23,928 nucleotides of DNA, from contig JAGCLX010000014.1 in NCBI GenBank assembly GCA_017646785.1, positions 1 to 23,928 on the forward strand, read 5' to 3'. The notes beneath the pieces were generated by a model. It searched no databases, was not told the origin of the DNA, and saw only the letters and a list, made by a program, of their open reading frames with translations. Source of the DNA: Alistipes sp. Its GTDB lineage: Bacteria > Bacteroidota > Bacteroidia > Bacteroidales > Rikenellaceae. The stretch's first letter is position 1, and each line of letters begins with the position of its first letter. Positions 1 through 7,595 of this stretch are shown here, piece after piece. The position numbers were made by a program, and so were the translations under genes.

Positions 1-1
1 C

Positions 2-520
2 CACCGTAAGGCTATGCTCTCTAACATGGCTGTATCGCTCATTCTGCACAAGCGCATTAAGACAACTGTAGCTAAGGCTAAGGCTGTTCAGATGTTCATT
101 GAGCCTATCGTAACTAAGGCTAAGGAGGATACTACTCACTCACGTCGTGTAGTTTTCTCTTACCTCAAGCAGAAGGAGGCGGTTACTGAGCTCTTCCGTA
201 CAATTGCTCCTAAGATCATGGAGCGTCCCGGTGGTTACACTCGTATCCTCAAGACTGGTTTCCGTCTTGGTGATGGTGCAGACATGTGTATCATCGAGTT
301 CGTAGACTTCAACGAGACTTACACATTCGGTCGTGAGGCTGCTGCTCCTGTTGCTGAGGAGGCTAAGCCTAAGACACGTCGTTCTCGTAAGAAGGCTACT
401 GAGACTTCTGAGGAGGGTGCAGAGAAGAAGGTTGCAAAGAAGGCTGCTCCTAAGGCTGCTGCTGCAAAGGCTTCTGCTGCGAAGGGTGCTAAGAAGACTA
501 ACGTTGGTAAGAAGATGTAA
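2..520 (+). CDS. rplQ: 50S ribosomal protein L17, 5' truncated by window edge
   Basis: Structural protein of the large ribosomal subunit, lying near the peptide exit tunnel. The frame is open from base 2, giving HRKA followed by [20 protein letters not shown], which is the conserved L17 core (usually preceded by roughly 16 more residues, so the true start lies off the left edge). The core ends near the EFVDFNETY segment, about residue 105 of the visible part. It is followed by a low-complexity Ala/Lys/Glu-rich tail of about 60 residues ending GKKM. Typical bacterial L17 is about 115-130 residues, so the tail is an extension, as I recall from many Bacteroidota L17 proteins. The gene is normally last in the alpha operon after rpoA, which fits the terminator 23 bases downstream. 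Identification is secure. Confidence 0.97.
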   Translation, partial: HRKAMLSNMAVSLILHKRIKTTVAKAKAVQMFIEPIVTKAKEDTTHSRRVVFSYLKQKEAVTELFRTIAPKIMERPGGYTRILKTGFRLGDGADMCIIEFVDFNETYTFGREAAAPVAEEAKPKTRRSRKKATETSEEGAEKKVAKKAAPKAAAAKASAAKGAKKTNVGKKM

Positions 521-542
521 TTCTACCTTTAGCACATATTTG

Positions 543-580
543 AGAACCGCAAATGGATATCCGTTTGCGGTTCTTTGTTT
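543..580 (+). terminator. Rho-independent terminator of the rplQ operon
   Basis: A perfect 11-bp stem, AGAACCGCAAA (543-553) with TTTGCGGTTCT (564-574), has a 10-base loop that itself contains the palindrome GGATATCC. It is followed by a T-rich stretch. It ends the ribosomal protein transcript before the lipoprotein block. Confidence 0.9.
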
Positions 581-620
581 ATATATGTTTGATATGTAGT
601 TTTTATTGCAGATTTTTTCA

Positions 621-628
621 TATCTTTG
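621..628 (+). promoter_or_regulatory. Bacteroidota-type -7 box upstream of the BACON lipoprotein gene
   Basis: TATCTTTG at 621-628 matches the TAnnTTTG consensus. It lies 27 bases before the ATG at 655, predicting a short leader. No TTTG sits at the ideal 19-21 bp spacing, so only the -7 element is supported. Confidence 0.55.
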
Positions 629-654
629 TGGCAGAGTGAAAAATAATAATTACT

Positions 655-2382
655 ATGAGAAATTTCCTATTCTATTTGTTTGCAGTACTCGCCTTTGCTT
701 TTGTGTCATGTGAGATGCCAGAAGGACCTGTAGATGATCTGCCTGATGATCCTAATACGGAGCAGCCAGGTGATAATACAGGTAACGACGACGCTACCGA
801 TGTGGTGTTCGAGCTTATCACGCCTGCGAAGGTGGATGTTGAGCCTGAGGGTGGTGGCTACACCATTGAGTACTCATTGACTGGCGTTTCTAAGGATGCG
901 GTTATTGAGGTTGTGGTAGCGAATAAGGAGATGATAACTAGCGTGGATGCCTCGGAGCATGGACGTGTAGGTGTGCAGGTTTCGGCTAATACAACGGAGA
1001 CTGCGCGTGATGGTATCGTTTTACTTCGATATGAGAGCCAGGCACTTAGTGTAGTCTTTGAGCAGGGTGCTGGTGATGGCCAGGGCGAGGAGAAGCCTGG
1101 TGATGATAAGGAGGATGACAAGGAGGATGACAAGGAGGATGATAAGGAGGATGATAAGGGTGAGGACGACACTACAGAGGTCGTGTTCGAGCTTATTACG
1201 CCTTCGGTGGTGGACGTCGAGCCTGCGGGTGGTGACTACACCATTGAGTACTCATTGACCGGCGTTTCGGAGGATGCAGCTATCGAGGTTGAGGTTACGA
1301 ATAAGGATATGATTACCCATGCGGATAGCTCGTTGATGGGCTATGTAGACCTCTTTTTCTCTGTTAATACCGATGAGGCATCGCGCGAGTGTGCGGTGTT
1401 GCTGAAGTATGAGGAGCAGACGTTGATTGTGCTCTTTAAGCAGCGCGGTGCAGAGCAGGAGGAGGATACCCCCAACCCTGAGGATTATACCAAGGTGGAG
1501 CTTGTGGCTGATGGCCTCTATGGTAACTACTATGGAGATAAGCTTGTGGATGGCTTGGGTCACTACTGGCTAATCTTTTCGGGTGGCAGTGATATGACAG
1601 GTGATAGTTACATGTTCCGTATGGATATCCTTGGTCCTATGTCACAGAGTTCCGACAGTATTGTTATCCCTGATGGTGTCTACCGATTCGACGCATACAA
1701 TAGCTATAGAGAGTACACTATGATTAATATCGGTAATACCGACGTTGTTTATGCTGGTGACTATGGTGAGGAGTGGGCTTATGCGTTTGATAATGCAGTA
1801 CTCACTGTAAGTGGCAACCACTTTGATCTTGTCGCTGAGATTGGTGATAAGCAGTACCATGTGACCTATGATGGTAGCTACAATATCGCCTATTCTGTGA
1901 TTAACGACTACATTTCGAGCCTTACTCGAGATACGGTTATTGATGTGTCAAATTGTACAGCTTCGGTAAATAATTCTGGAGATTACTGGAAATGTGGCTA
2001 TAATAACTGGGTTATTGAGTTTGTATGTAACGACGGTTTTACCAATGGCCCATACCTTGTTATCGACTTCTTGTCTGCTAATCAAAAAGATTTTACTGGT
2101 ACATACATTGATTCGGGCTTCTGTGAGGACGACGAGACCAAGCCTGACTTCCGCGGTGGCGTCTTTGTTCCAGGCTTCCGTGTTTCCGATGTCGCAGACT
2201 TGATGTTGGGCTCGTTGTATATGATTTACAAGGATGGTAAATGTATCTCTCAGGCTCCACTCTATACTGGTAGTGTCGACATCAAAAACAATTATGATGG
2301 TACATACACCATCAAGATTGATGCTCAAGACGACGCTCCACGTCCCAATAAGTTGACTCTTGACTGGACTGGTGAGTTGTAA
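655..2382 (+). CDS. Surface lipoprotein with two tandem BACON-like domains
   Basis: Predicted outer-membrane or cell-surface lipoprotein of 575 residues; its ligand is unknown. A hydrophobic signal peptide ends in a lipobox with Cys19 (FVSC), followed by an acidic, Pro-rich linker. Two homologous domains, about residues 50-138 and 176-264, both start VVFELITP and contain DYTIEYSLTGVS or a close variant. They resemble BACON domains (Bacteroidetes-associated, often carbohydrate- or mucin-linked). They are joined by a repetitive DDKE linker encoded by a 12-bp tandem repeat. Residues of about 275-575 form a beta-rich region rich in Tyr, Gly and Asp that I do not recognise. No catalytic motif is visible. 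The gene stands alone between terminators. The lipoprotein call is firm, BACON is likely, and the function is unknown. Confidence 0.85.
   Translation: MRNFLFYLFAVLAFAFVSCEMPEGPVDDLPDDPNTEQPGDNTGNDDATDVVFELITPAKVDVEPEGGGYTIEYSLTGVSKDAVIEVVVANKEMITSVDASEHGRVGVQVSANTTETARDGIVLLRYESQALSVVFEQGAGDGQGEEKPGDDKEDDKEDDKEDDKEDDKGEDDTTEVVFELITPSVVDVEPAGGDYTIEYSLTGVSEDAAIEVEVTNKDMITHADSSLMGYVDLFFSVNTDEASRECAVLLKYEEQTLIVLFKQRGAEQEEDTPNPEDYTKVELVADGLYGNYYGDKLVDGLGHYWLIFSGGSDMTGDSYMFRMDILGPMSQSSDSIVIPDGVYRFDAYNSYREYTMINIGNTDVVYAGDYGEEWAYAFDNAVLTVSGNHFDLVAEIGDKQYHVTYDGSYNIAYSVINDYISSLTRDTVIDVSNCTASVNNSGDYWKCGYNNWVIEFVCNDGFTNGPYLVIDFLSANQKDFTGTYIDSGFCEDDETKPDFRGGVFVPGFRVSDVADLMLGSLYMIYKDGKCISQAPLYTGSVDIKNNYDGTYTIKIDAQDDAPRPNKLTLDWTGEL
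1102..1161 (+). repeat. 12-bp in-frame tandem repeat (five units)
   Basis: Units GATGAYAAGGAG begin at 1102, 1114, 1126, 1138 and 1150. The last unit ends in GGT instead of GAG. They encode DDKE repeats that separate the two BACON-like domains. Units differ only at one synonymous C/T position plus the final codon, so the array is young or homogenised and could vary in copy number without shifting the frame. Confidence 0.95.
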
Positions 2383-2408
2383 ACGGGGCGCGATAAAATA
2401 TTAAGTGG

Positions 2409-2452
2409 GAGCTCCCTATTGACCGTTGGTCGATGGGGGCTCTCGCTTTTTT
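2409..2452 (+). terminator. Rho-independent terminator after the BACON lipoprotein gene
   Basis: The hairpin pairs GAGC (2409-2412) with GCTC (2439-2442) and continues through TCCC/GGGG and ATTGACC/GGTCGAT pairs around a GTT loop. It is followed by T6 at 2447-2452. It begins 26 bases after the stop codon. Confidence 0.85.
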
Positions 2453-2519
2453 GTGTATGTGTGACATGTTGTGGCTTTTGGACTGCACCACTTTTTATTT
2501 CATAAAAAAAGCAAAACAT

Positions 2520-2550
2520 TTTGCATAGTGATAAAAATATTATACTTTTG
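2520..2550 (+). promoter_or_regulatory. Promoter of the first large paralogue
   Basis: TTTG at 2520-2523, a 19-bp spacer, then TACTTTTG at 2543-2550: an excellent match to the Bacteroidota primary sigma promoter (TTTG, 19-21, TAnnTTTG). It predicts a leader of about 110 nt before the ATG at 2667. The leader contains a short tandem repeat (GATGCTCA twice near 2593-2609). Confidence 0.8.
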
Positions 2551-2666
2551 TATATTGTATGGTGTTCTCTTTTTTTTGAGGGTCACAAGTCTGGATGCTC
2601 AGATGCTCAGACACACATTAATAGGTGAGAATAATTCTAATAATAACTTTATACCTAACTAAAACT

Positions 2667-4895
2667 ATGAAAAAATTTAATTGGTTAATGATGCTCGTGA
2701 TGGCATGTGTATTGTCATTTACAGCATGTAAAGAGCCCGCTCCCGAGCCAGGTCCACAGCAGCCCACTCCCGAGGGTCTTACTTTCGACGTGCAGGTTGG
2801 CGAGGTGACTTCATCGTCTATCGACTTTGTGGTTATCCCTTCGGATCTCGAGGCGGAGTACCTCTGTGTGCTATATAATGCTGAGATTGTTGAGGATTTT
2901 ACACTTGACAAGTATCTCGTTGCCACACTCTATCAGGACCTCGAGGCTGAGGCACGTGAGATGGGTATGACATTTGAGGAGTATGTTGCAGAGCTTACCG
3001 ATAAGGGTATCCTCGAGGATACATACTCACCCCTCTCTCCCGCTACAGATTACTACCTCATAGTTTTCGGTGTTGATGCAAACAATGGCTACGAGGCTAA
3101 TACAGAGGTGTCTAAGACTAAGGTCTCTACACTCGAGATTGTTAAGGTTGACGTGACATTCGATGTTCAGACCACTGTTGATGAGAACACTGCTTATTTC
3201 AATGTTAAGCCATCGGACAATGAGGTGTACTGGTACTTCAACACATTGCCTACATCGACATACCAGGCCTATACAGATCCTGAGGGTGCATACCGCATGA
3301 CTGACGATGACTTGATTCTATACTCTCTTCAGATGCAGATTCAGTCGCTCCAGCAGGCAGGCTATAGCTCAGATAAAATTATGGCGGCGCTCTTCCACAA
3401 GGGTGAGTTGAAGCTCGAAGCTAAGGGCCTTGTTGCATACACCGACTATACAAACATCGTCGCAGCATTCGATATCACATCTGACGGTCTTGTGAACCTT
3501 ATCTCTGATGTGCAGAAGTTTACATACAAGACTGGTGCTGCTAAGCGCTCGGATATGACCTTCGAGATCACCGTATCAGATATCGAGCCTATGCGTGCCG
3601 CTATCAAGGTTGTTCCTTCAAATAATAAGGAGACATTCTGCTGGTTGTGCCTCCCATGGGATGGTAAGCAGACTGCCGAGGAGGTGATGAATGATGTCGT
3701 TAAGTCATATGGCGGTCCTATGAATGGTGGTGCTATGCTCTACTCTGGTGTTCAGGACTATACAGGTGGCCCAGGCAGCCCATACAAGATGTCACTATCA
3801 TCTCCTGATACTGACTACTACGTAATCGCATTTGGTTACGCTGGAGGCATCACTACAGATCCTGTGATGAAGACATTCCGCACTTTGCCTGCTCCTGATG
3901 CTACTGAGACAGAGTTTACAATGACAGCAAAGTCTATCTCACCATACGACTTTAAGTTCGTCATCTCTGCATCACACGGTACAACATACTACATCCCTGG
4001 CGTATGCCTTCAGTCAGAGTGGAATGAGACAAAGGTTGTTGAGGAGATCAACGCAGCACTCCTTGAGGGTTGGGAGGTCTGGAAGTCTCAGAATGGCGAT
4101 AACTTGGGTAACTACCTAAGTAATTCATGTTATAGAGGCGATTACGAGCTTACAGCAAGTGGTCTTGAGCCCGAATTGGAGTTCATGGGTTATGTCCTCG
4201 CTATCGACTATAAGACTGGTAAGGTGGTAAAGGTTCATGCGTTTGAGCACCTCGCAACTACTAAGCCTCAGGGTAGCGTAGAGCCTACTGTAGAGCTTGT
4301 TGGCTACTACTCAGGTAAGGAGGAGAATGGTACTATCTTTGGCGATGCGGAGTATACAGCAAAGTCTGCAATCATCGTTGTTAAGTACGGCAACCTTGAT
4401 GGTGCACGTTCACTCTTTGCTGCAATGCTCGGTGATAACCTCACAAACTTGAACAACTACTCACACAGCCAGCTTTGGACTGATGCAAGCCAGTATTGGG
4501 ATGCTGTAACCATCGCTCAGCCATATGCATTCTATGTGGCAGATTGGGATTACGAGCAGACAGCTCTTGCATACTGTGTAGACAAGCAGGGTAATCCTGG
4601 TGGCATCGGACGCCTTTATACTTGTCCTACAGCCGAGAATAAGGGTGATATCGAGGAGCTTCGCAAGCTTGTTAACGAGCTTAACGCTGCGCAGAAGAGC
4701 CACTTCTCAGTACCTGCATCAATCGTTGTGAATGAGAATGGCGGCCTTACACTCTCAGCTGTGAAGATATCTTCAGAGGTTAATGTTGCTGAGGCTGCTG
4801 AGGCGGTTGTAACAGAGACAGCTAAGGAGACTCCAGCAGTCGTTCGCACAGAGGTTAAGGCGTTGGGTAACTATATCCGTCCCTTCTACATCTAA
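2667..4895 (+). CDS. Large repeat lipoprotein, paralogue A
   Basis: Predicted surface lipoprotein of 742 residues, function unknown. I chose the ATG at 2667 because it gives a clean signal peptide (MKKFNWLMML...) with lipobox Cys21 (FTAC); an upstream in-frame ATG at 2625 adds 14 residues that spoil it. Four homologous beta-sandwich repeats begin near residues 38, 163, 297 and 415. Each starts with a (L/V/M)TF-type strand and an IxPS motif and, in three of them, ends with a TDYYxIVFGxD-type strand like fibronectin III folds. Helical inserts lie in the middle. A separate domain starts near Pro540 (PTVELVGYYSG). A tail follows GDIEELRKLV and ends IRPFYI. The nearest relative in the window is paralogue C, then B. 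No enzyme motif is visible. Adhesin, glycan binding or a complex partner are possible but unproven. Confidence 0.85.
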   Translation: MKKFNWLMMLVMACVLSFTACKEPAPEPGPQQPTPEGLTFDVQVGEVTSSSIDFVVIPSDLEAEYLCVLYNAEIVEDFTLDKYLVATLYQDLEAEAREMGMTFEEYVAELTDKGILEDTYSPLSPATDYYLIVFGVDANNGYEANTEVSKTKVSTLEIVKVDVTFDVQTTVDENTAYFNVKPSDNEVYWYFNTLPTSTYQAYTDPEGAYRMTDDDLILYSLQMQIQSLQQAGYSSDKIMAALFHKGELKLEAKGLVAYTDYTNIVAAFDITSDGLVNLISDVQKFTYKTGAAKRSDMTFEITVSDIEPMRAAIKVVPSNNKETFCWLCLPWDGKQTAEEVMNDVVKSYGGPMNGGAMLYSGVQDYTGGPGSPYKMSLSSPDTDYYVIAFGYAGGITTDPVMKTFRTLPAPDATETEFTMTAKSISPYDFKFVISASHGTTYYIPGVCLQSEWNETKVVEEINAALLEGWEVWKSQNGDNLGNYLSNSCYRGDYELTASGLEPELEFMGYVLAIDYKTGKVVKVHAFEHLATTKPQGSVEPTVELVGYYSGKEENGTIFGDAEYTAKSAIIVVKYGNLDGARSLFAAMLGDNLTNLNNYSHSQLWTDASQYWDAVTIAQPYAFYVADWDYEQTALAYCVDKQGNPGGIGRLYTCPTAENKGDIEELRKLVNELNAAQKSHFSVPASIVVNENGGLTLSAVKISSEVNVAEAAEAVVTETAKETPAVVRTEVKALGNYIRPFYI

Positions 4896-4920
4896 TCGCA
4901 ATACTTCGCATTGCGTATAA

Positions 4921-4965
4921 AGCAAATGGGTCGTGCCAGGGCGCATGACCCATTTGCTTATTTTT
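4921..4965 (+). terminator. Rho-independent terminator after paralogue A
   Basis: A perfect 12-bp stem, AGCAAATGGGTC (4921-4932) with GACCCATTTGCT (4947-4958), has a loop that can pair further (GTGC/GCGC). It is followed by TATTTTTAT. It starts 26 bases after the stop codon. Confidence 0.92.
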
Positions 4966-5032
4966 ATATCACGACTCCGCTCATATAATGAGTGATGTCC
5001 CGCTGTTGCATGCTTAAAAAAGTCCTGCAAAA

Positions 5033-5064
5033 TTTGGTGAAACCGCCAAAAAAATATACTTTTG
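5033..5064 (+). promoter_or_regulatory. Promoter of paralogue B
   Basis: TTTG at 5033-5036, a 20-bp spacer, then TACTTTTG at 5057-5064. The core ATATACTTTTGTAT closely matches the promoter of paralogue A (ATTATACTTTTGTAT). The predicted leader of about 120 nt before the ATG at 5193 carries small potential hairpins (for example CTCG/CGAG near 5102-5113). Confidence 0.8.
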
Positions 5065-5192
5065 TATTGGAGAATAGTTGCTTTGTCCGAACGGATATTT
5101 TCTCGTGCGCGAGTGTGTGCGCCATGATGCGGGAAAGTATAGAGATAATTCGCTGATAGAAAACAATTTACAAACTAAATAACTACAAATCT

Positions 5193-7523
5193 ATGAAAAA
5201 ACTTAATTGGTTAATGGCTGCGATGATGGTCGCTGTACTATCGTTGGTGGCATGTCAGGATGATCCAACCGATAATCCTACACCTCCAAACAATGATGAT
5301 CCTACGCCTCCTACAACTGAGCTTACATTTGAAGCCTCTGTTGAAGGCGTAACACGTACATCTGCCTTTATCAACGTACTCCCCTCAGACCTTGAGGCTG
5401 ATTACTTGTTGGTAGTCTATGGTGCTGCTGCTGTAGAGCAGTGTGCTACAGATGCAGAGATCATCGCTAAGATCTATGGTGAGCTTGCGACCTATGCTGA
5501 GTCTACCGGCAAGAGCTTCGCAGAGTATATGTCAGAGGCTGTGAAGCGTGGTGAAGTTAAGAACCACGAGGTTGGCGGTCTTGTACAGAACACTAACTAC
5601 TACCTTTTGGTGTTTGGTGTTGACGCTGAGGCAGAGTATGCTGCAACCACTGAGATTACAATGAAGAAGTTTAAGACTGAGGATGTTCAGCAGTCTTCAT
5701 GCACTTTCTCTCTTAAGTATAGTGTAAATCAGACAACAGCATCTATTAGTGTGACTCCTTCAGATGATAAGCAGAAGTGGCATCTTGTGAATGTGGCTGT
5801 TCCTGAGCTCCAGAAGTATACAAGCAAGGAGGGTGAGTATGGTTGGACATTGGAGGAGTTCTTCCAGAACCACTTTAATACAGAGATTGAGACTCTCGAG
5901 GGTGAGGGTATGAGCTATTTGGATATCTCTACAAAGCTTGTTCACACCGGTTACAGAACACTTAATGCTTCGGGTCTTCAGGCTAAGTCTAACTACTCTG
6001 CACTTGTGGCAGGTGTTTCATACGACGAGCAGGGCATTGCTTTGGTTACAGATGTTACAGAGGTGCGCTACTACACTGGTGAGGCTGCAGCAAGCGACCT
6101 TACATTCGACGTTGAGGTAACAAACGTTGCAAACTACTCTGCAGACATCAGAATCGAGCCATCGGACAAGAATGCTGAGTACTACTACTACATCAGCTAT
6201 ATCGATAGCCCTAAGAAGAGTATGAAGCCTATTGATATCGCTAACGATGCTGTTACTAACTATATCTACTACTGGGATAACAACGAGCTTAAGCGTCGCG
6301 AGCCAGTGAAGGGTGTTGTCGATTTTAAGGACTTTGCTCTCGATATTGCCGAGACAGAGTACTACGTTGTGGCATTCAGCTTCGAGGCTAACCCCAACTA
6401 TGGTAAGATTGTCAATGAGGAGACTAATGAGTATGATTCTAACCCAGGTACTATCACTTCGGTTCCTGTATACGTGTCGTTCAAGACTCTCAACCATGGT
6501 GATCCTATGGCTGTAGAGTTCAAGTTTAGCGCTTCTGATGTAGGTCCTTACGACCTCAACCTTGAGATTAAGTCGAGTGATTCTTCAGTATTCTATCAGC
6601 CCGGTCTTGCTTATGCAGAGGGCTTCGATCCCGAGGCTGCAATGGCGGCATCTGCAAACCAGCTCGCTATGGTTATGCAGATGTGTATGGAGGGTCAGAG
6701 CCCATGTCTTACATTCCAGGAGGCATTCGATAAGTTGAAGAAGCAGGGATATCCCTATCGTAACGGTAATGCTAAGTTCTATATCGCAAACCTTGCTCCT
6801 GAGAAGGAGATCATTGGCTATGTATTGGCTATCGATATGAAGACTGGTAAGTTTGCGAAGTGCTACTACAGCGATGTCATCGCTAAAACAACCTCTAAGG
6901 GCACTATAACTCCTACTGTTGAGGTGCTCGGTATCTTCAATGGTGATGAGGAGAACGGTACAATCTTTGGTGATGCAAGCCTTACAGCAGGTCGTCCTAT
7001 CGTTGTTGTTAACCACAAGAACGTTGAGGGTGCATCGGCTCTCTTTACAGCCCTTACAACAGAGTCAACTGCTGAGATAAACAGTTACTCTGATCAGTAT
7101 ATCATCTCTGAGTATCTCAAGAGCCAGTATGGCACTTGGAATGAGGTTGAGAATATCGCAGTTCCTTACTACTTCTTCGTGGCTACATGGGATGTCGAGC
7201 AGAATGTAATATCGTATGCTCAGGATGCAAATGGTCATGAGGGTGGCGTATCGCGTTTGGCAGTTACACCAGTTGAGTGCAACGACGATCTCAGCGTACT
7301 TAAGGGCTATGTTGACGCTGTTAACAATGCTACAGCCAAGGCACTTCCTCAGTCGCTTGTAGTGTCTGAGCCTACTGCAGAGCCTACTATTGAGTGCATC
7401 TGGAGCCAGGAGGTAGAGCCTATCAGTGGCTTCGAGGTTACATACCATGAGGTAGACTTCGATGTAGCGACTGTTGATAGCGACCTTGTTGAGGTTAAGG
7501 TTGTTAAGAGCTTCGCATTCTAA
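5193..7523 (+). CDS. Large repeat lipoprotein, paralogue B
   Basis: Predicted surface lipoprotein of 776 residues, function unknown. The signal peptide starts MKKLNWLMAA, almost as in paralogue A, and has lipobox Cys21 (LVAC). The residues after it, QDDPTDNP, are acidic, resembling surface-export signals described for Bacteroidota lipoproteins. The same four beta-sandwich repeats begin near residues 44, 170, 303 and 441, each with a PSD or SSD turn and, in most, a YYxxVFxxD-type closing strand. The shared C-terminal domain begins near Pro574 (PTVEVLGIFNGDEENG). An extra tail of about 80 residues ends VVKSFAF. It is more diverged from A and C than those two are from each other. It has its own promoter. 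A hairpin that looks like a terminator follows the stop and precedes paralogue C. Confidence 0.85.
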   Translation: MKKLNWLMAAMMVAVLSLVACQDDPTDNPTPPNNDDPTPPTTELTFEASVEGVTRTSAFINVLPSDLEADYLLVVYGAAAVEQCATDAEIIAKIYGELATYAESTGKSFAEYMSEAVKRGEVKNHEVGGLVQNTNYYLLVFGVDAEAEYAATTEITMKKFKTEDVQQSSCTFSLKYSVNQTTASISVTPSDDKQKWHLVNVAVPELQKYTSKEGEYGWTLEEFFQNHFNTEIETLEGEGMSYLDISTKLVHTGYRTLNASGLQAKSNYSALVAGVSYDEQGIALVTDVTEVRYYTGEAAASDLTFDVEVTNVANYSADIRIEPSDKNAEYYYYISYIDSPKKSMKPIDIANDAVTNYIYYWDNNELKRREPVKGVVDFKDFALDIAETEYYVVAFSFEANPNYGKIVNEETNEYDSNPGTITSVPVYVSFKTLNHGDPMAVEFKFSASDVGPYDLNLEIKSSDSSVFYQPGLAYAEGFDPEAAMAASANQLAMVMQMCMEGQSPCLTFQEAFDKLKKQGYPYRNGNAKFYIANLAPEKEIIGYVLAIDMKTGKFAKCYYSDVIAKTTSKGTITPTVEVLGIFNGDEENGTIFGDASLTAGRPIVVVNHKNVEGASALFTALTTESTAEINSYSDQYIISEYLKSQYGTWNEVENIAVPYYFFVATWDVEQNVISYAQDANGHEGGVSRLAVTPVECNDDLSVLKGYVDAVNNATAKALPQSLVVSEPTAEPTIECIWSQEVEPISGFEVTYHEVDFDVATVDSDLVEVKVVKSFAF

Positions 7524-7541
7524 TAATTAATGTATAAGATG

Positions 7542-7584
7542 GGTTGCGGAACTATACTGCTAAAGAATAGTTCCGTAGCCTTTT
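7542..7584 (+). terminator. Terminator-like hairpin between paralogues B and C
   Basis: A 14-bp stem pairs 7542-7555 with 7567-7580 (core GGAACTAT/ATAGTTCC, two G-U pairs) around an 11-base loop, followed by TTTT. The stem ends only 15 bases before the ATG of paralogue C. It may end the B transcript, act as a partial terminator, or mask the start region of C. Confidence 0.75.
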
Positions 7585-7595
7585 AAAATAAGACA

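Noticed and set aside
1102..1161. Possible CRISPR array from regular repeats
   Set aside because: The 12-bp units are contiguous with no spacers and lie in frame inside a coding region.
858..1172. Ser/Leu-rich minus-strand frame opposite the repeat linker
   Set aside because: It is a low-complexity antisense reading of the DDKE repeat with no independent support.
2625..2666. Upstream in-frame start for paralogue A
   Set aside because: It adds 14 residues before a typical MKKFNW signal peptide, and the ATG at 2667 has the ACTAAAACT leader seen at other starts here.
4897..4915. Small hairpin CGCAAT/ATTGCG right after the stop of paralogue A
   Set aside because: The 6-bp stem has no T tract and is followed within six bases by a much stronger terminator.
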